Source: 66-474 sp036759545
GTDB lineage: Bacteria > Pseudomonadota > Gammaproteobacteria > Xanthomonadales > Rhodanobacteraceae
Direction of reading: 5' to 3'
Assembly: GCA_036759545.1 (NCBI GenBank)
Contig: DAIOUL010000034.1
Location: forward strand, 1-25,801
Length of the DNA stretch: 25,801 bases
The notes under the pieces are model-generated. The model had not been told where the DNA came from. It did no database searches and saw only the letters and a program-made list of their open reading frames with translations. How positions within the stretch are numbered: the first letter of the stretch is position 1; the number at the start of each line of letters is the position of its first letter. Positions 7,768-14,870 of the stretch are shown piece by piece. The translations under genes and the position numbers were made by a program.

Positions 7768-8505
7768 TCACTTTCCGATCTTCACCAGCGTCAGGTCGAA
7801 GATCAACGCCGCGTTCGGCGGCATCGGGCCCTTCGGCTGCGAGCCGTAAGCGAGATTCGGCGGGATCACGACCTTGTAGTGGCTGCCGACAGGCATCAGC
7901 GTCAGGGCTTCGCGCATTCCGGGAATCACGTTGCCCAGATCGATCGTGGCCGGACCGGGAGGCTGATGCTGGGCCGTGGAGTCGAACACCTTGCCGTTGA
8001 CGAAGCTGCCGGTGTAATTGATCTGCACCGTGTCGGTGGCCTTCGGACGCGGACCACTGCCCGCCGAAATCACCTGATACTGCAAGCCGTCCGCGGTGGT
8101 CTGCACGCCGGGCTGCGTCTTGTTCTTGGCAAGATACGCATCGCTTTCCTGCTTCTGCTGCGCAGCGAGCTTGGCGTACATCTCTTCGCCACGCGCTTTC
8201 ATCTGCTCGCCGAATGCCTTGGCCACGCTCTCGAGCTGGCTCTGGCTCATGCTGGGCTTCTGCCCCTGCAGGGCGCGCGTGACGGCCTGACCCACCGCTT
8301 GCGGGTCGATCATGTCGTTCGCCCAGCTCGGAAACTGGCCCGCCAGTTCATAGCCGACCACTTCGCTTGCCTGGGCCTTGCTCACGGTCGTCGTCGCGGT
8401 GCTGGACGAAGACTTGGTCTGGGCCTGAACCGCGCCGGTGGCGCCGACACCCAGGGCGGCGATCAGTGCGGCCGCGGTGAGCGTGGGACGCAATACTTGC
8501 TTCAT
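7768..8505 (-). CDS. Exported FKBP-type peptidyl-prolyl cis-trans isomerase (Mip/FklB-like)
   Basis: This 245-residue protein should speed proline isomerisation of proteins in the periplasm. A Sec signal peptide covers about residues 1-29 (MKQVLRPTLTAAALIAAL, likely cleavage after VQAQ). A helical Mip-type N-terminal region follows (about 40-130, with a long Gln/Lys/Glu-rich helix that normally mediates dimerisation). The FKBP fold is at about 138-245, including TVQINYTGSFVNGKVFDS, VIPGMREAL and PPNLAYGS. The start at 8505 is chosen because an AGAGGA ribosome-binding site sits about nine bases upstream and the signal peptide begins there. An in-frame extension to 8739 has no such features. 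The gene is monocistronic, closed by two tandem terminators, and divergent from the GntR/ABC operon. Confidence 0.93.
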   Translation of the reverse strand: MKQVLRPTLTAAALIAALGVGATGAVQAQTKSSSSTATTTVSKAQASEVVGYELAGQFPSWANDMIDPQAVGQAVTRALQGQKPSMSQSQLESVAKAFGEQMKARGEEMYAKLAAQQKQESDAYLAKNKTQPGVQTTADGLQYQVISAGSGPRPKATDTVQINYTGSFVNGKVFDSTAQHQPPGPATIDLGNVIPGMREALTLMPVGSHYKVVIPPNLAYGSQPKGPMPPNAALIFDLTLVKIGK

Positions 8506-8571
8506 CGAAAGATCCTCTGTTGGGTTGACCGGCGCTGCCGGGTTGAAGGCCGTGCGTCGGCCGAGCTGCCC

Positions 8572-8600
8572 ATTGTGCGGGGGCCGTGCGTGCTTGGCAA
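8572..8600 (-). promoter_or_regulatory. Possible sigma-70 promoter of the FKBP gene
   Basis: On the minus strand TTGCCA (8600-8595) and CACAAT (8577-8572) are separated by 17 bases. This would start transcription roughly 60 bases before the FKBP start codon. Both boxes are imperfect, so this is tentative. Confidence 0.35.
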
Positions 8601-8602
8601 CG

Positions 8603-8619
8603 CGCGGAGCGGCTCCGCG
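8603..8619. repeat. Tight 17-bp palindrome in the FKBP/GntR-operon intergenic region
   Basis: CGCGGAGC and GCTCCGCG flank a single central G. The loop is too small for a full hairpin, so a protein-binding palindrome or a chance GC-rich symmetry are both possible. It lies just upstream of the tentative FKBP promoter. The region 8506-8802 otherwise holds the features listed separately and no supported gene. Confidence 0.3.
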
Positions 8620-8665
8620 TTCTGACCATTCATGCGGCGCTTGGTTCATCGGCTGCGATCCCGGC

Positions 8666-8694
8666 GGCGGTTTCACACGCTGGCCGAAACCGCC
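8666..8694. repeat. 9-bp perfect inverted repeat upstream of both divergent units
   Basis: GGCGGTTTC (8666-8674) and GAAACCGCC (8686-8694) are perfect inverted repeats around 11 bases. The repeat sits about 40 bases upstream of the -35 box of the GntR operon and upstream of the FKBP gene. No T-run follows on either strand. It may be an operator or simply a stem-loop. Confidence 0.4.
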
Positions 8695-8732
8695 ACCCGG
8701 GCATGACTGACGACCTACCCGCAAATTTCCGC

Positions 8733-8760
8733 TTGACACCTGCTTTTTTGGTGTTATAGT
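8733..8760 (+). promoter_or_regulatory. Sigma-70 promoter of the GntR/ABC operon
   Basis: A consensus -35 box TTGACA (8733-8738) and a good -10 box TATAGT (8755-8760) are separated by 16 bases. Transcription should start about 35 bases before the first gene of the operon, which has an AAGGAG ribosome-binding site. The -10 box lies inside the left arm of the operator described next. Confidence 0.75.
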
Positions 8761-8772
8761 TGACTACAACAC
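8751..8772. promoter_or_regulatory. 22-bp near-palindromic operator, probably bound by the operon's GntR regulator
   Basis: GTGTTATAGT (8751-8760) and ACTACAACAC (8763-8772) form an inverted repeat with a two-base centre. The arms match at nine of ten positions. It covers the -10 box and the start site, where a bound repressor would block RNA polymerase. GntR regulators of the YtrA type commonly sit in and repress their own ABC-transporter operons, and such a gene lies downstream. That this regulator binds here is inference. Confidence 0.65.
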
Positions 8773-8802
8773 TACTCAACACGGTCACCCAAGGAGACCG
8801 CC

Positions 8803-9111
8803 ATGAACGCCAGCAAGACCCTGACCTTCGCCGCTTCCCTGTTGATCGCCAGCGCTGGAATCGCCGGCATCCGCGCCTATGCGAATGCTTCGGCGAACAG
8901 CGTCCTGCCGGCCGCGGTGGGCGCCGAGGCGCTGCCCATACAAACCCTGCCCGAGATCGTGGTTCGCCCGACCCGCGCGGAAATGGAGCAGGCCTCCGGC
9001 CACACCGGCGGCGCATACGAAAAAGGCTACGAATCGGCTTCGCTCGGCGGTGCCGACATCGACATGCCCTACTATTCGTTTGCCGCCAAGTCGGTGGCCC
9101 GGAACCGCTGA
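8803..9111 (+). CDS. Small exported protein, first gene of the GntR/ABC operon, function unknown
   Basis: This 102-residue protein has a clear Sec signal sequence (about 1-27: MNASKTLTFAASLLIASAG, likely cleavage near AYANA). The mature part is short and probably soluble in the periplasm. It contains LPEIVVRPTRAEMEQA, a Gly/Ala/Tyr-rich stretch with AYEKGYES, and a DMPYYS segment. I recognise no domain, and there is no lipobox or membrane anchor beyond the signal. A strong AAGGAGA ribosome-binding site precedes the ATG. As the first gene after the operator it should be produced whenever the transporter is induced, so it may be a secreted partner or substrate of that system. That link rests on gene order only. 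Confidence 0.75.
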   Translation: MNASKTLTFAASLLIASAGIAGIRAYANASANSVLPAAVGAEALPIQTLPEIVVRPTRAEMEQASGHTGGAYEKGYESASLGGADIDMPYYSFAAKSVARNR

Positions 9112-9169
9112 GCGCCCCGGCAGACGCTTCGCCGTGGTCGCCTCGCCCACCGCCGGCAGGAACCTTTTC

Positions 9170-9544
9170 ATGACCATCACTTGGAACGACAACGTCCCGA
9201 TCTACCGCCAACTGCGCGACCGCGTGGTAGCGATGATCCTGGACGGCGCGTTGAACGAGGGCGATCCGCTGCCTTCCGTGCGACAGGTGGCGGCGGATTA
9301 TCAGATCAACCCGTTGACCGTTTCCAAGGCTTATCAGGAACTGGTGGACGAGCAACTGGTGGAAAAGCGCCGCGGCCTGGGCATGTTCGTCACAGAAGGG
9401 GCGCGCGAGATGCTGCTGAAGTCCGAGCGCGAGCGTTTCCTCCGCGAGGAATGGCCGCCGCTGCACGCGCGCATCAAGCGCATGGGGCTGGAGCTGGACA
9501 AGCTGATGTCGCAAGCCGAGAAGCACGAAAAGAGGAAATCCTGA
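9170..9544 (+). CDS. GntR-family transcriptional regulator, YtrA subfamily
   Basis: This 124-residue DNA-binding protein has a winged-helix domain at about 8-75 (PIYRQLRDRVVAMILDGAL, then LPSVRQVAADYQINPLTVSKAYQEL, then the wing KRRGLGMFV). The helical C-terminal tail is only about 45 residues. Such a short effector/dimerisation part is the mark of the YtrA subfamily, whose members usually repress an ABC-transporter operon containing their own gene. An AGGA ribosome-binding site supports the ATG at 9170, and a longer in-frame reading into the previous gene's region is not needed. The stop shares one base with the ABC ATPase start (TGATG), so the two are coupled. The likely target is the near-palindrome over the operon promoter. 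No ligand is evident. Confidence 0.92.
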   Translation: MTITWNDNVPIYRQLRDRVVAMILDGALNEGDPLPSVRQVAADYQINPLTVSKAYQELVDEQLVEKRRGLGMFVTEGAREMLLKSERERFLREEWPPLHARIKRMGLELDKLMSQAEKHEKRKS

Positions 9545-10446
9545 TGAGCGCGACCTCCGCACTCGATGAAGCTCCCGCCGCAGCGTCGCAAGGCGCCGTG
9601 ATTCGTGCCGCCGACCTGACCAAGCGCTACGGCAAGACGCTGGCGCTCGACCATGCCTCTTTCGAGGTGCAGTCCGGGCGCATCGTCGGCCTGATCGGCC
9701 CCAACGGCGCCGGCAAGACGACCGCGCTGAAGGCGATCCTCGGCCTGACCGATTTCGAAGGCGATCTTTCCGTGCTCGGGCTCGATCCGCGCCGGCAACG
9801 TCCCGCGCTGATGCAGCAGGTGTGCTTCATCGCCGACGTTGCAACGCTGCCGCGTTGGATCACCGTCAGCGAAGTGGTCGATTTCGTCGCCGGCGTGCAT
9901 CCGCGCTTCGATCACGCCAAGTGCCAGCGTTTCCTGGCGCGCACCAAGTTGCAACCGGACCAGAAAGTGCGGCAGATGTCGAAAGGCATGATCGTGCAAC
10001 TGCACCTCGCGATCGTGATGGCCATCGACGCGCGCCTGCTGGTGCTGGACGAGCCGACGCTCGGGCTCGACATCCTCTATCGCAAGCAGTTCTACCAGAG
10101 CCTGTTGGAAGATTATTTCGACGAGAACAAGACCATCCTGGTCACCACGCACCAGGTCGAAGAGATCGAACACATCCTCACCGACCTGATGTTCATCCGC
10201 GACGGCAAGGTGGTACTCGCCACGGACATGGATGCATTGGGCGAGCGCTTCGCCGAAGTCATGGTGAACGCGGACCGCACCGACGCGGCGCGCGCCTTGA
10301 AACCGCTGGACGAGCGGCAGGTGTTCGGCAAGAGCATCTTCCTGTTCGACGGCGTGCCGCGCGCGCAACTGGAAGCCTTGGGCGAAGTACGGCGGCCATC
10401 AGTCGCCGATCTGTTCGTCGCCACGATGAAAGGGACCTACGCATGA
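9544..10446 (+). CDS. ABC transporter ATP-binding protein
   Basis: This 300-residue cytoplasmic ATPase should power the membrane protein encoded next. The nucleotide-binding domain spans about 20-235, with Walker A GPNGAGKT (52-59), Walker B ending in D169 and E170 (LLVLDEPTLGLD), and the H-loop histidine H203 in TTHQVEE. The signature is MSKGM at 145-149 rather than LSGGQ, a form seen in YtrB- and Nat-type ABC-2 exporters. A C-terminal extension of about 65 residues follows. It is coupled on both sides: TGATG with the regulator and ATGA with the permease. The substrate is unknown. YtrA-linked transporters have been associated with cell-envelope stress and antimicrobial peptides, so export or envelope protection is a reasonable but unproven role. 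Confidence 0.94.
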   Translation: MSATSALDEAPAAASQGAVIRAADLTKRYGKTLALDHASFEVQSGRIVGLIGPNGAGKTTALKAILGLTDFEGDLSVLGLDPRRQRPALMQQVCFIADVATLPRWITVSEVVDFVAGVHPRFDHAKCQRFLARTKLQPDQKVRQMSKGMIVQLHLAIVMAIDARLLVLDEPTLGLDILYRKQFYQSLLEDYFDENKTILVTTHQVEEIEHILTDLMFIRDGKVVLATDMDALGERFAEVMVNADRTDAARALKPLDERQVFGKSIFLFDGVPRAQLEALGEVRRPSVADLFVATMKGTYA

Positions 10447-11420
10447 CCGCGATCACGAATTTCGGCTGGCTGGTGAAGCGCGAATTCTGGGAATCGCGGC
10501 GCGGCTTTCTGTGGGCGCAGTTCTGGGCCGCGGCCGCGATCATCATCATCACGGTGCTCGGCATCATCGCCGGAGAGGTGATGAAGGCGCGCGTCGGTGC
10601 GCAGGTGGACGTGAGCATGGGCGTCAACCTCACTCAGATCCTACGCGAAGCGACCACCCGTGACACGGATCAACTGGTGAAAGCGCTGGATGCGACGATG
10701 CTGCTGTTCGCCTTCATCGCGTCGGTGGTGCTGTTCTTCGTGGTGTTCTTCTACCTGCTGGGCGCGCTGTACGACGACCGCAAGGACCGCAGCGTGCTGT
10801 TCTGGAAATCGTTGCCATTGTCGGATACGGGCACCGTGTTGTCGAAAGCAGTCGCCGGCATCCTGGTCGCGCCGCTGATCGCCGTGGGCATCGTGCTGGC
10901 CGGTTACATCGGCGCGCAGATCGTTATCAGCCTCTGGCTGCTGGTTCACGGGGTGAATCCGCTGCCGCTGTGGGCGCAAGGTGAACCGTATGGCGTGTGG
11001 CTAAGGCTGCTGGTGATGGTGCCGGTGAACGCGCTGTGGGCATTGCCGACGGTGGGCTGGCTGCTGTTCTGGTCCGCCGCGGTGCGCAGCAAACCATTTC
11101 TGTGGGCGATCATCGTGCCGATCATCGCCGGCGTGCTGAATTTCTGGATCGGGCTGCTCGGGCTGCCGCACATCCGCCACGACTTCTACTGGGGCGATGT
11201 CGCCGGCCGGCTGCTGCTCAGCATCGTTCCAGCGAGCTGGATCGATCCGGATGCGCACCGCTACACGATCGGGTTCCGTGGTTCGCACGATCTGGGCGCC
11301 ATCGATTTTCCGGCGATGGGCCACGCGCTGACCACGCCGCAGATGTGGATCGGCGTGATCGTCGGCGCGGCATTGATCGCCGCCGCAATCTGGTTCCGCC
11401 GCTGGCGCGATGAAGCTTGA
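10443..11420 (+). CDS. ABC transporter permease (ABC-2 type)
   Basis: This 325-residue inner-membrane protein is the partner of the preceding ATPase. I see about six hydrophobic segments, near residues 22-45, 86-113, 135-170, 183-207, 215-240 and 303-320. A loop of about 35 residues between the first two is likely periplasmic, and a larger hydrophilic loop precedes the last. The conserved-looking cytoplasmic motif LYDDRKDRSVLFWKSLPLSD lies after the second segment, as in ABC-2 permeases that pair with YtrB-like ATPases. Start and preceding stop overlap as ATGA. The stop falls just before the ribosome-binding site of the lipoprotein gene. The transported compound cannot be read from sequence. 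Confidence 0.9.
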   Translation: MTAITNFGWLVKREFWESRRGFLWAQFWAAAAIIIITVLGIIAGEVMKARVGAQVDVSMGVNLTQILREATTRDTDQLVKALDATMLLFAFIASVVLFFVVFFYLLGALYDDRKDRSVLFWKSLPLSDTGTVLSKAVAGILVAPLIAVGIVLAGYIGAQIVISLWLLVHGVNPLPLWAQGEPYGVWLRLLVMVPVNALWALPTVGWLLFWSAAVRSKPFLWAIIVPIIAGVLNFWIGLLGLPHIRHDFYWGDVAGRLLLSIVPASWIDPDAHRYTIGFRGSHDLGAIDFPAMGHALTTPQMWIGVIVGAALIAAAIWFRRWRDEA

Positions 11421-11439
11421 AACCCGAGGAGCGCAAACG

Positions 11440-12042
11440 ATGAAAGCGAAATACCTGCTGCTGCCGCTTTTGCTCATACCCGCGCTGGGCGGTTGCACCA
11501 GCTCGTCCGGCGAAAACCATGCCGCCAGCTCCGATTCTTTCGAGACACACATCAACGGCAACATGCATCTCGAATTCGACGACCAGGGCCTGGTGGTCAA
11601 GGCATCCGGCAGACCCGATGCGCACGTCAGCGCCACCGGCGATCTGCGCATCGGCGACAAGGCGGTCACGGTCACGCCCGGGCAGCGGGAACTGCTGAAG
11701 CGCTACTACGGAGAAGCGGTGAGCGTGCGCGACGACGGCATCGCGGTCGGCAAGGCCGGCGCGGCCTTGGGTGTGAATGCGGTCGGCAACGTCGTGGAAT
11801 CCCTGTTCTCGAATGACCACAAGAAGAACGACTCCGACATGCAGGCCAGCACCGAAAAGGTCGAAGCGGCCGCGAAGCGGTTGTGCGGCGACATGATCGG
11901 CATCAAGGCCACCCAAGGCGAGATCGCCGGGCAACTACCGGCGTTCGCGCCTTACGCCGTATTCCGCGGCGAAGTAAATTGCGACAAGCGCGTCGCAAAA
12001 GCGGGCGCCGATTCCGCGGCCGCTTCGTCGCAGGAGCGGTAA
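11440..12042 (+). CDS. Lipoprotein resembling the DUF2884/YggN family, last gene of the GntR/ABC operon
   Basis: This 200-residue protein starts with a lipoprotein signal (MKAKYLLLPLLLIPALGGC). The lipobox cysteine is residue 19, so it is probably anchored in a membrane facing the periplasm. The mature part has a repetitive beta pattern (MHLEFDDQGLVVKASG, then ATGDLRIGDKAVTVTPGQRELLKRYY) that resembles DUF2884 (YggN). A helical C-terminal half carries two cysteines (CGDM and NCDK) that could form a disulphide. The start at 11440 is preferred over 11410 because GAGGAG lies eight bases upstream and the signal peptide begins there. It lies 19 bases after the permease gene, completing the operon. 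The family has no firmly known role. Assignment to DUF2884 is from memory and moderately sure. Confidence 0.85.
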   Translation: MKAKYLLLPLLLIPALGGCTSSSGENHAASSDSFETHINGNMHLEFDDQGLVVKASGRPDAHVSATGDLRIGDKAVTVTPGQRELLKRYYGEAVSVRDDGIAVGKAGAALGVNAVGNVVESLFSNDHKKNDSDMQASTEKVEAAAKRLCGDMIGIKATQGEIAGQLPAFAPYAVFRGEVNCDKRVAKAGADSAAASSQER

Positions 12043-12069
12043 AGGCCCGCGCTTGGTGCAGAGTCGTCT

Positions 12070-13272
12070 TCAACGCACGCTGCCGGTGACCTGATAAAGA
12101 TCCTGATCCACCTTCAGCACACCGGACTGGCCCAGATCAATCGATCCGTCGAGCCAGTAGCGCCCCATCAGATTGCCCTCGCGACGCGCCACCAGGACAG
12201 CGTTGCCGTCCACCAGCAGCCGGTCCTCCGGCTGCAATTGCCGCACGCGGAGGGTGCCGGTGATCGGCTGGCCGCCGTTGTATTGCCGCTCCAGCCGCAT
12301 GCGCGTTGCGTCGTTCGAAGCAGGCACATGCGCTGCGACGACGCGGTGCGTTTCCTTGCGATGGGTCGGCGGCGCCTTCGGATCGATCGGGCCGGTGACC
12401 AGATAGCGGCCGTTGCCTTGCGGCGAATACTGCACGCGCTGCAGATCGACCGGCCCGGCCAGCCAGTACAGCGAGCGATGCAGGCCTTCCAGCCTCACCA
12501 CCGCCAACGTGTCGCCGTCGCTGTAAACCTGATCGCCCGACTGCAATTGTGGTTCGTGCAATTCTCCTGCGGCCGGGCGGCCGTCGTTCAACGCACCCAG
12601 CATTCGTTGACGCGCCGCATCGCCGGATTCGGCTTGTGTTGCCGGGAGCACGGGTTTGACTCCGGTCGGATTGACCGTGGAAGTCGGAATCGGGACTACT
12701 TCGGGTTGCTGCGAAACCTGCGGCACGGCCACGATGCGGCTCGGCGGCGGGGGTTGCATCGGCGGCGCGGCGGGTTGCTGCGGCGTCGCCGCAACCGGCG
12801 CGACGGCGCGCGGAGCCGACGCAGAATGACTCGGCGTCGCTGCGGCGGCTTTCGGCGCAGGATGCGCGGCGACTTCGGCCTTCACCCTCTTCGGCTCGGG
12901 CGTGGCTCGCGGCTTGGCCCCGGTTTCGGCTTTCACAGTTTCCGGCTTCGCTTCCACCGCAGGTTTCGGCGCGGGCGCCTCGACGCGCACCAGCACGTTT
13001 TCATAGAAACCGTTGGAGAACCGGATCGTCACCGGTTTGCCGCGCGCACCCGCGCGCACTTTGGCCGCGGCCTTCCCTTGCCAGTAAGCCGGCGCGGTGA
13101 TCACCACCGTTTTGCCGGACGCGGCGGCCTGTTTGCCGATCGCGCTCAACTGCGCATCGGCTTTGCCGCCGGTGAAATCCGCGCCGCTGATCGCGGCTTC
13201 CTGCGCCAATGCGGCGCCGGCGACGAACAAAGCCGTCCAAAGGGCCGACTTGATGAATTTGCGATGGCTCAT
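12070..13272 (-). CDS. Exported Pro/Ala-rich protein with two tandem copies of a 78-residue C-terminal domain
   Basis: This 400-residue protein was not recognised as a known family. A signal peptide covers about 1-23 (MSHRKFIKSALWTALFVAGA, cleavage near ALAQ). Residues about 25-97 form a small domain (GADFTGGKADAQLSAIGKQ, then VVITAPAYWQGKAAAKVRAG) reminiscent of the helix-strand layout of OmpA-type peptidoglycan-binding modules, without their key motif. A long low-complexity linker rich in Pro, Ala and Lys spans about 98-215. Residues 220-297 and 323-400 align without gaps as two copies of one domain, with about 27 of 78 identities, sharing QLQ, YWL-G, and YxVTG elements. The start at 13272 follows a G-rich ribosome-binding site. 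An envelope location is likely, and the function is unknown. Confidence 0.8.
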   Translation of the reverse strand: MSHRKFIKSALWTALFVAGAALAQEAAISGADFTGGKADAQLSAIGKQAAASGKTVVITAPAYWQGKAAAKVRAGARGKPVTIRFSNGFYENVLVRVEAPAPKPAVEAKPETVKAETGAKPRATPEPKRVKAEVAAHPAPKAAAATPSHSASAPRAVAPVAATPQQPAAPPMQPPPPSRIVAVPQVSQQPEVVPIPTSTVNPTGVKPVLPATQAESGDAARQRMLGALNDGRPAAGELHEPQLQSGDQVYSDGDTLAVVRLEGLHRSLYWLAGPVDLQRVQYSPQGNGRYLVTGPIDPKAPPTHRKETHRVVAAHVPASNDATRMRLERQYNGGQPITGTLRVRQLQPEDRLLVDGNAVLVARREGNLMGRYWLDGSIDLGQSGVLKVDQDLYQVTGSVR

Positions 13273-13400
13273 GGTACCCCCGACGAAATCCGCCGCGCAG
13301 CATGACGCAAGAGAAGCCGCGCGGCAGTGCCGCAAGTCACAAGCGCTTTGCAAGCTCGTGCTCGGGAAGCGCGGGCTGGTTTATCGCGTTGACGCGAGTT

Positions 13401-14783
13401 TCAGTCGGCGATGCCGCCTTTCGTCAGCGCCAGCGGATCGAGCAGCTTCTGCAACTGCTGTTTCGACAGGCCGGAAGTTTCCAGCGCAACATCCATGATC
13501 GGCCGCTTCTGCTTGTACGCCTGCTTGGCGATCGCTGCGCCCTTCTCGTAACCGATCACCGGATTCAACGCGGTGACCAGGATCGGATTCAGAGCCAGCG
13601 CCTGGTTGACGCGCGACGTGCTGACCTTGAACCCCGCGATGGCCTTGTCCGCCAGCAACCGCGACGCATTCGCCAGGATCGAAATCGACTGCAGCAGGTT
13701 GTAGGCGAGCACCGGCAGCATCACGTTCAACTGGAAATTGCCGCTTTGCCCCGCGATCGTAATGGTGGCGTCGTTGCCGATCACCTGCGCGCACACCATT
13801 GTCATCGCTTCCGGAATCACCGGGTTGACCTTGCCGGGCATGATCGAGGAGCCGGGCTGCAGCGCCGGCAATTCGATTTCGCTTAAGCCTGCGAGCGGAC
13901 CGGAGTTCATCCAGCGCAGATCGTTGGAGATTTTCATCAGCGAACACGCCAGCGTCTTCAACTGGCCGGAGAGTTCCACCGCGGCGTCCTGCGAAGACAT
14001 GCCCTCGAAGAAATTTTCCGATGGCGAGAACTTCAAGCTGCTCGCCTTCGACAACTCCGCGCAGATCGCGCGCGCGAATTTCGGATCGGCATTGATGCCG
14101 GTGCCCACCGCCGTGCCGCCCTGCGGCAGGCGGCGCATGCGTTTCAGCGAATCTTCGATGCGTTCGATCGCGGAACCGACCTGAGCGGCCCAGCCTGAGA
14201 GTTCCTGTCCGAACGTCACCGGCATCGCGTCCATCAGATGCGTGCGGCCGGTCTTGGCAACCCTGCTCAATTCACGCGCGCGCCGGTCGATCGTGCGGCG
14301 AAGATGTTTCAGCGCCGGCAGCAACTGTTCGTGCGTGGCAAGCGCAGCGCTGACCTGGATCGCGGTCGGGATCACGTCGTTTGAACTCTGCCCGTAGTTG
14401 ACGTGATCGTTGGGATGGATCTTTCCTTTCGAGTCGCGCGAAGCAATGTGCGCGATCACCTCGTTCGCATTCATGTTGCTCGAGGTGCCCGAGCCGGTCT
14501 GGAAGATGTCGATCGGAAACTGCGCATCGAACTCGCCGGCCGCTACGCGCTCGGCGGCCTTGCGGATTGCACTCGCTTGCGTGGATTTCAAATATCCGAG
14601 TTTCTGATTCGCAGAAGCCGCGCAGGCCTTGATCAGACCGAGCGCGCGGATGAATTCGCGCGGCATCGTCAGGCCGGAAACCGGGAAATTCTCCACCGCG
14701 CGCTGGGTCTGCGCGCCCCACAGGGCCTCTGCGGGCACCTTCAGTTCGCCCATGCTGTCGTGCTCGGTGCGGAAGTTCGGCAT
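13401..14783 (-). CDS. fumC: Class II fumarate hydratase
   Basis: This 460-residue enzyme interconverts fumarate and malate in the TCA cycle without an iron-sulphur cluster. The three conserved regions of the fumarase/aspartase superfamily are present: the TGSGTSSNMNANEV segment (about 97-110), the region around TGRTHLMDA with the catalytic histidine, and the signature GSSIMPGKVNP with the catalytic serine at 312-313. Length matches E. coli FumC (467). It is divergent from purB, which belongs to the same superfamily, across an 87-base gap. A perfect TATAAT on the minus strand lies 30 bases before the start codon. The next gene downstream on the same strand, an exported protein, is 128 bases away and seems functionally unrelated. 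Confidence 0.97.
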   Translation of the reverse strand: MPNFRTEHDSMGELKVPAEALWGAQTQRAVENFPVSGLTMPREFIRALGLIKACAASANQKLGYLKSTQASAIRKAAERVAAGEFDAQFPIDIFQTGSGTSSNMNANEVIAHIASRDSKGKIHPNDHVNYGQSSNDVIPTAIQVSAALATHEQLLPALKHLRRTIDRRARELSRVAKTGRTHLMDAMPVTFGQELSGWAAQVGSAIERIEDSLKRMRRLPQGGTAVGTGINADPKFARAICAELSKASSLKFSPSENFFEGMSSQDAAVELSGQLKTLACSLMKISNDLRWMNSGPLAGLSEIELPALQPGSSIMPGKVNPVIPEAMTMVCAQVIGNDATITIAGQSGNFQLNVMLPVLAYNLLQSISILANASRLLADKAIAGFKVSTSRVNQALALNPILVTALNPVIGYEKGAAIAKQAYKQKRPIMDVALETSGLSKQQLQKLLDPLALTKGGIAD

Positions 14784-14812
14784 TGCGCGGAATCCATGCA
14801 GGAAGGCCCGTC

Positions 14813-14818
14813 ATTATA
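14813..14818 (-). promoter_or_regulatory. Probable -10 box of fumC
   Basis: The minus strand reads TATAAT here, giving a start site about 20-25 bases before the fumC ATG. I do not see a good -35 at the right distance. On the plus strand a TACAAT at 14834-14839 could be the -10 of purB, so the two divergent promoters would overlap. Confidence 0.5.
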
Positions 14819-14870
14819 GCGACGCGTCACCGCTACAATGGCCGCTTCGCGAGACTCCGGGATCGCCGAC

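Noticed and set aside
8506..8739. N-terminal extension of the FKBP gene to 8739
   Set aside because: The signal peptide and AGAGGA ribosome-binding site fix the start at 8505. The extension would cross the divergent promoter's -35.
12098..13272. SPOR or OmpA domain in the exported duplicated-domain protein
   Set aside because: The predicted pattern is only vaguely similar and the key motifs of both families are absent, so it is left unnamed.
13384..13397. TCGCGT/ACGCGA inverted repeat after fumC as a terminator
   Set aside because: The two-base loop and weak T-run give little support, and the symmetry may be chance in GC-rich DNA.
14838..14870. purB start at the upstream ATG
   Set aside because: The ATG at 14871 aligns with the first residue of E. 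coli PurB, and the upstream codon overlaps a likely -10 box.
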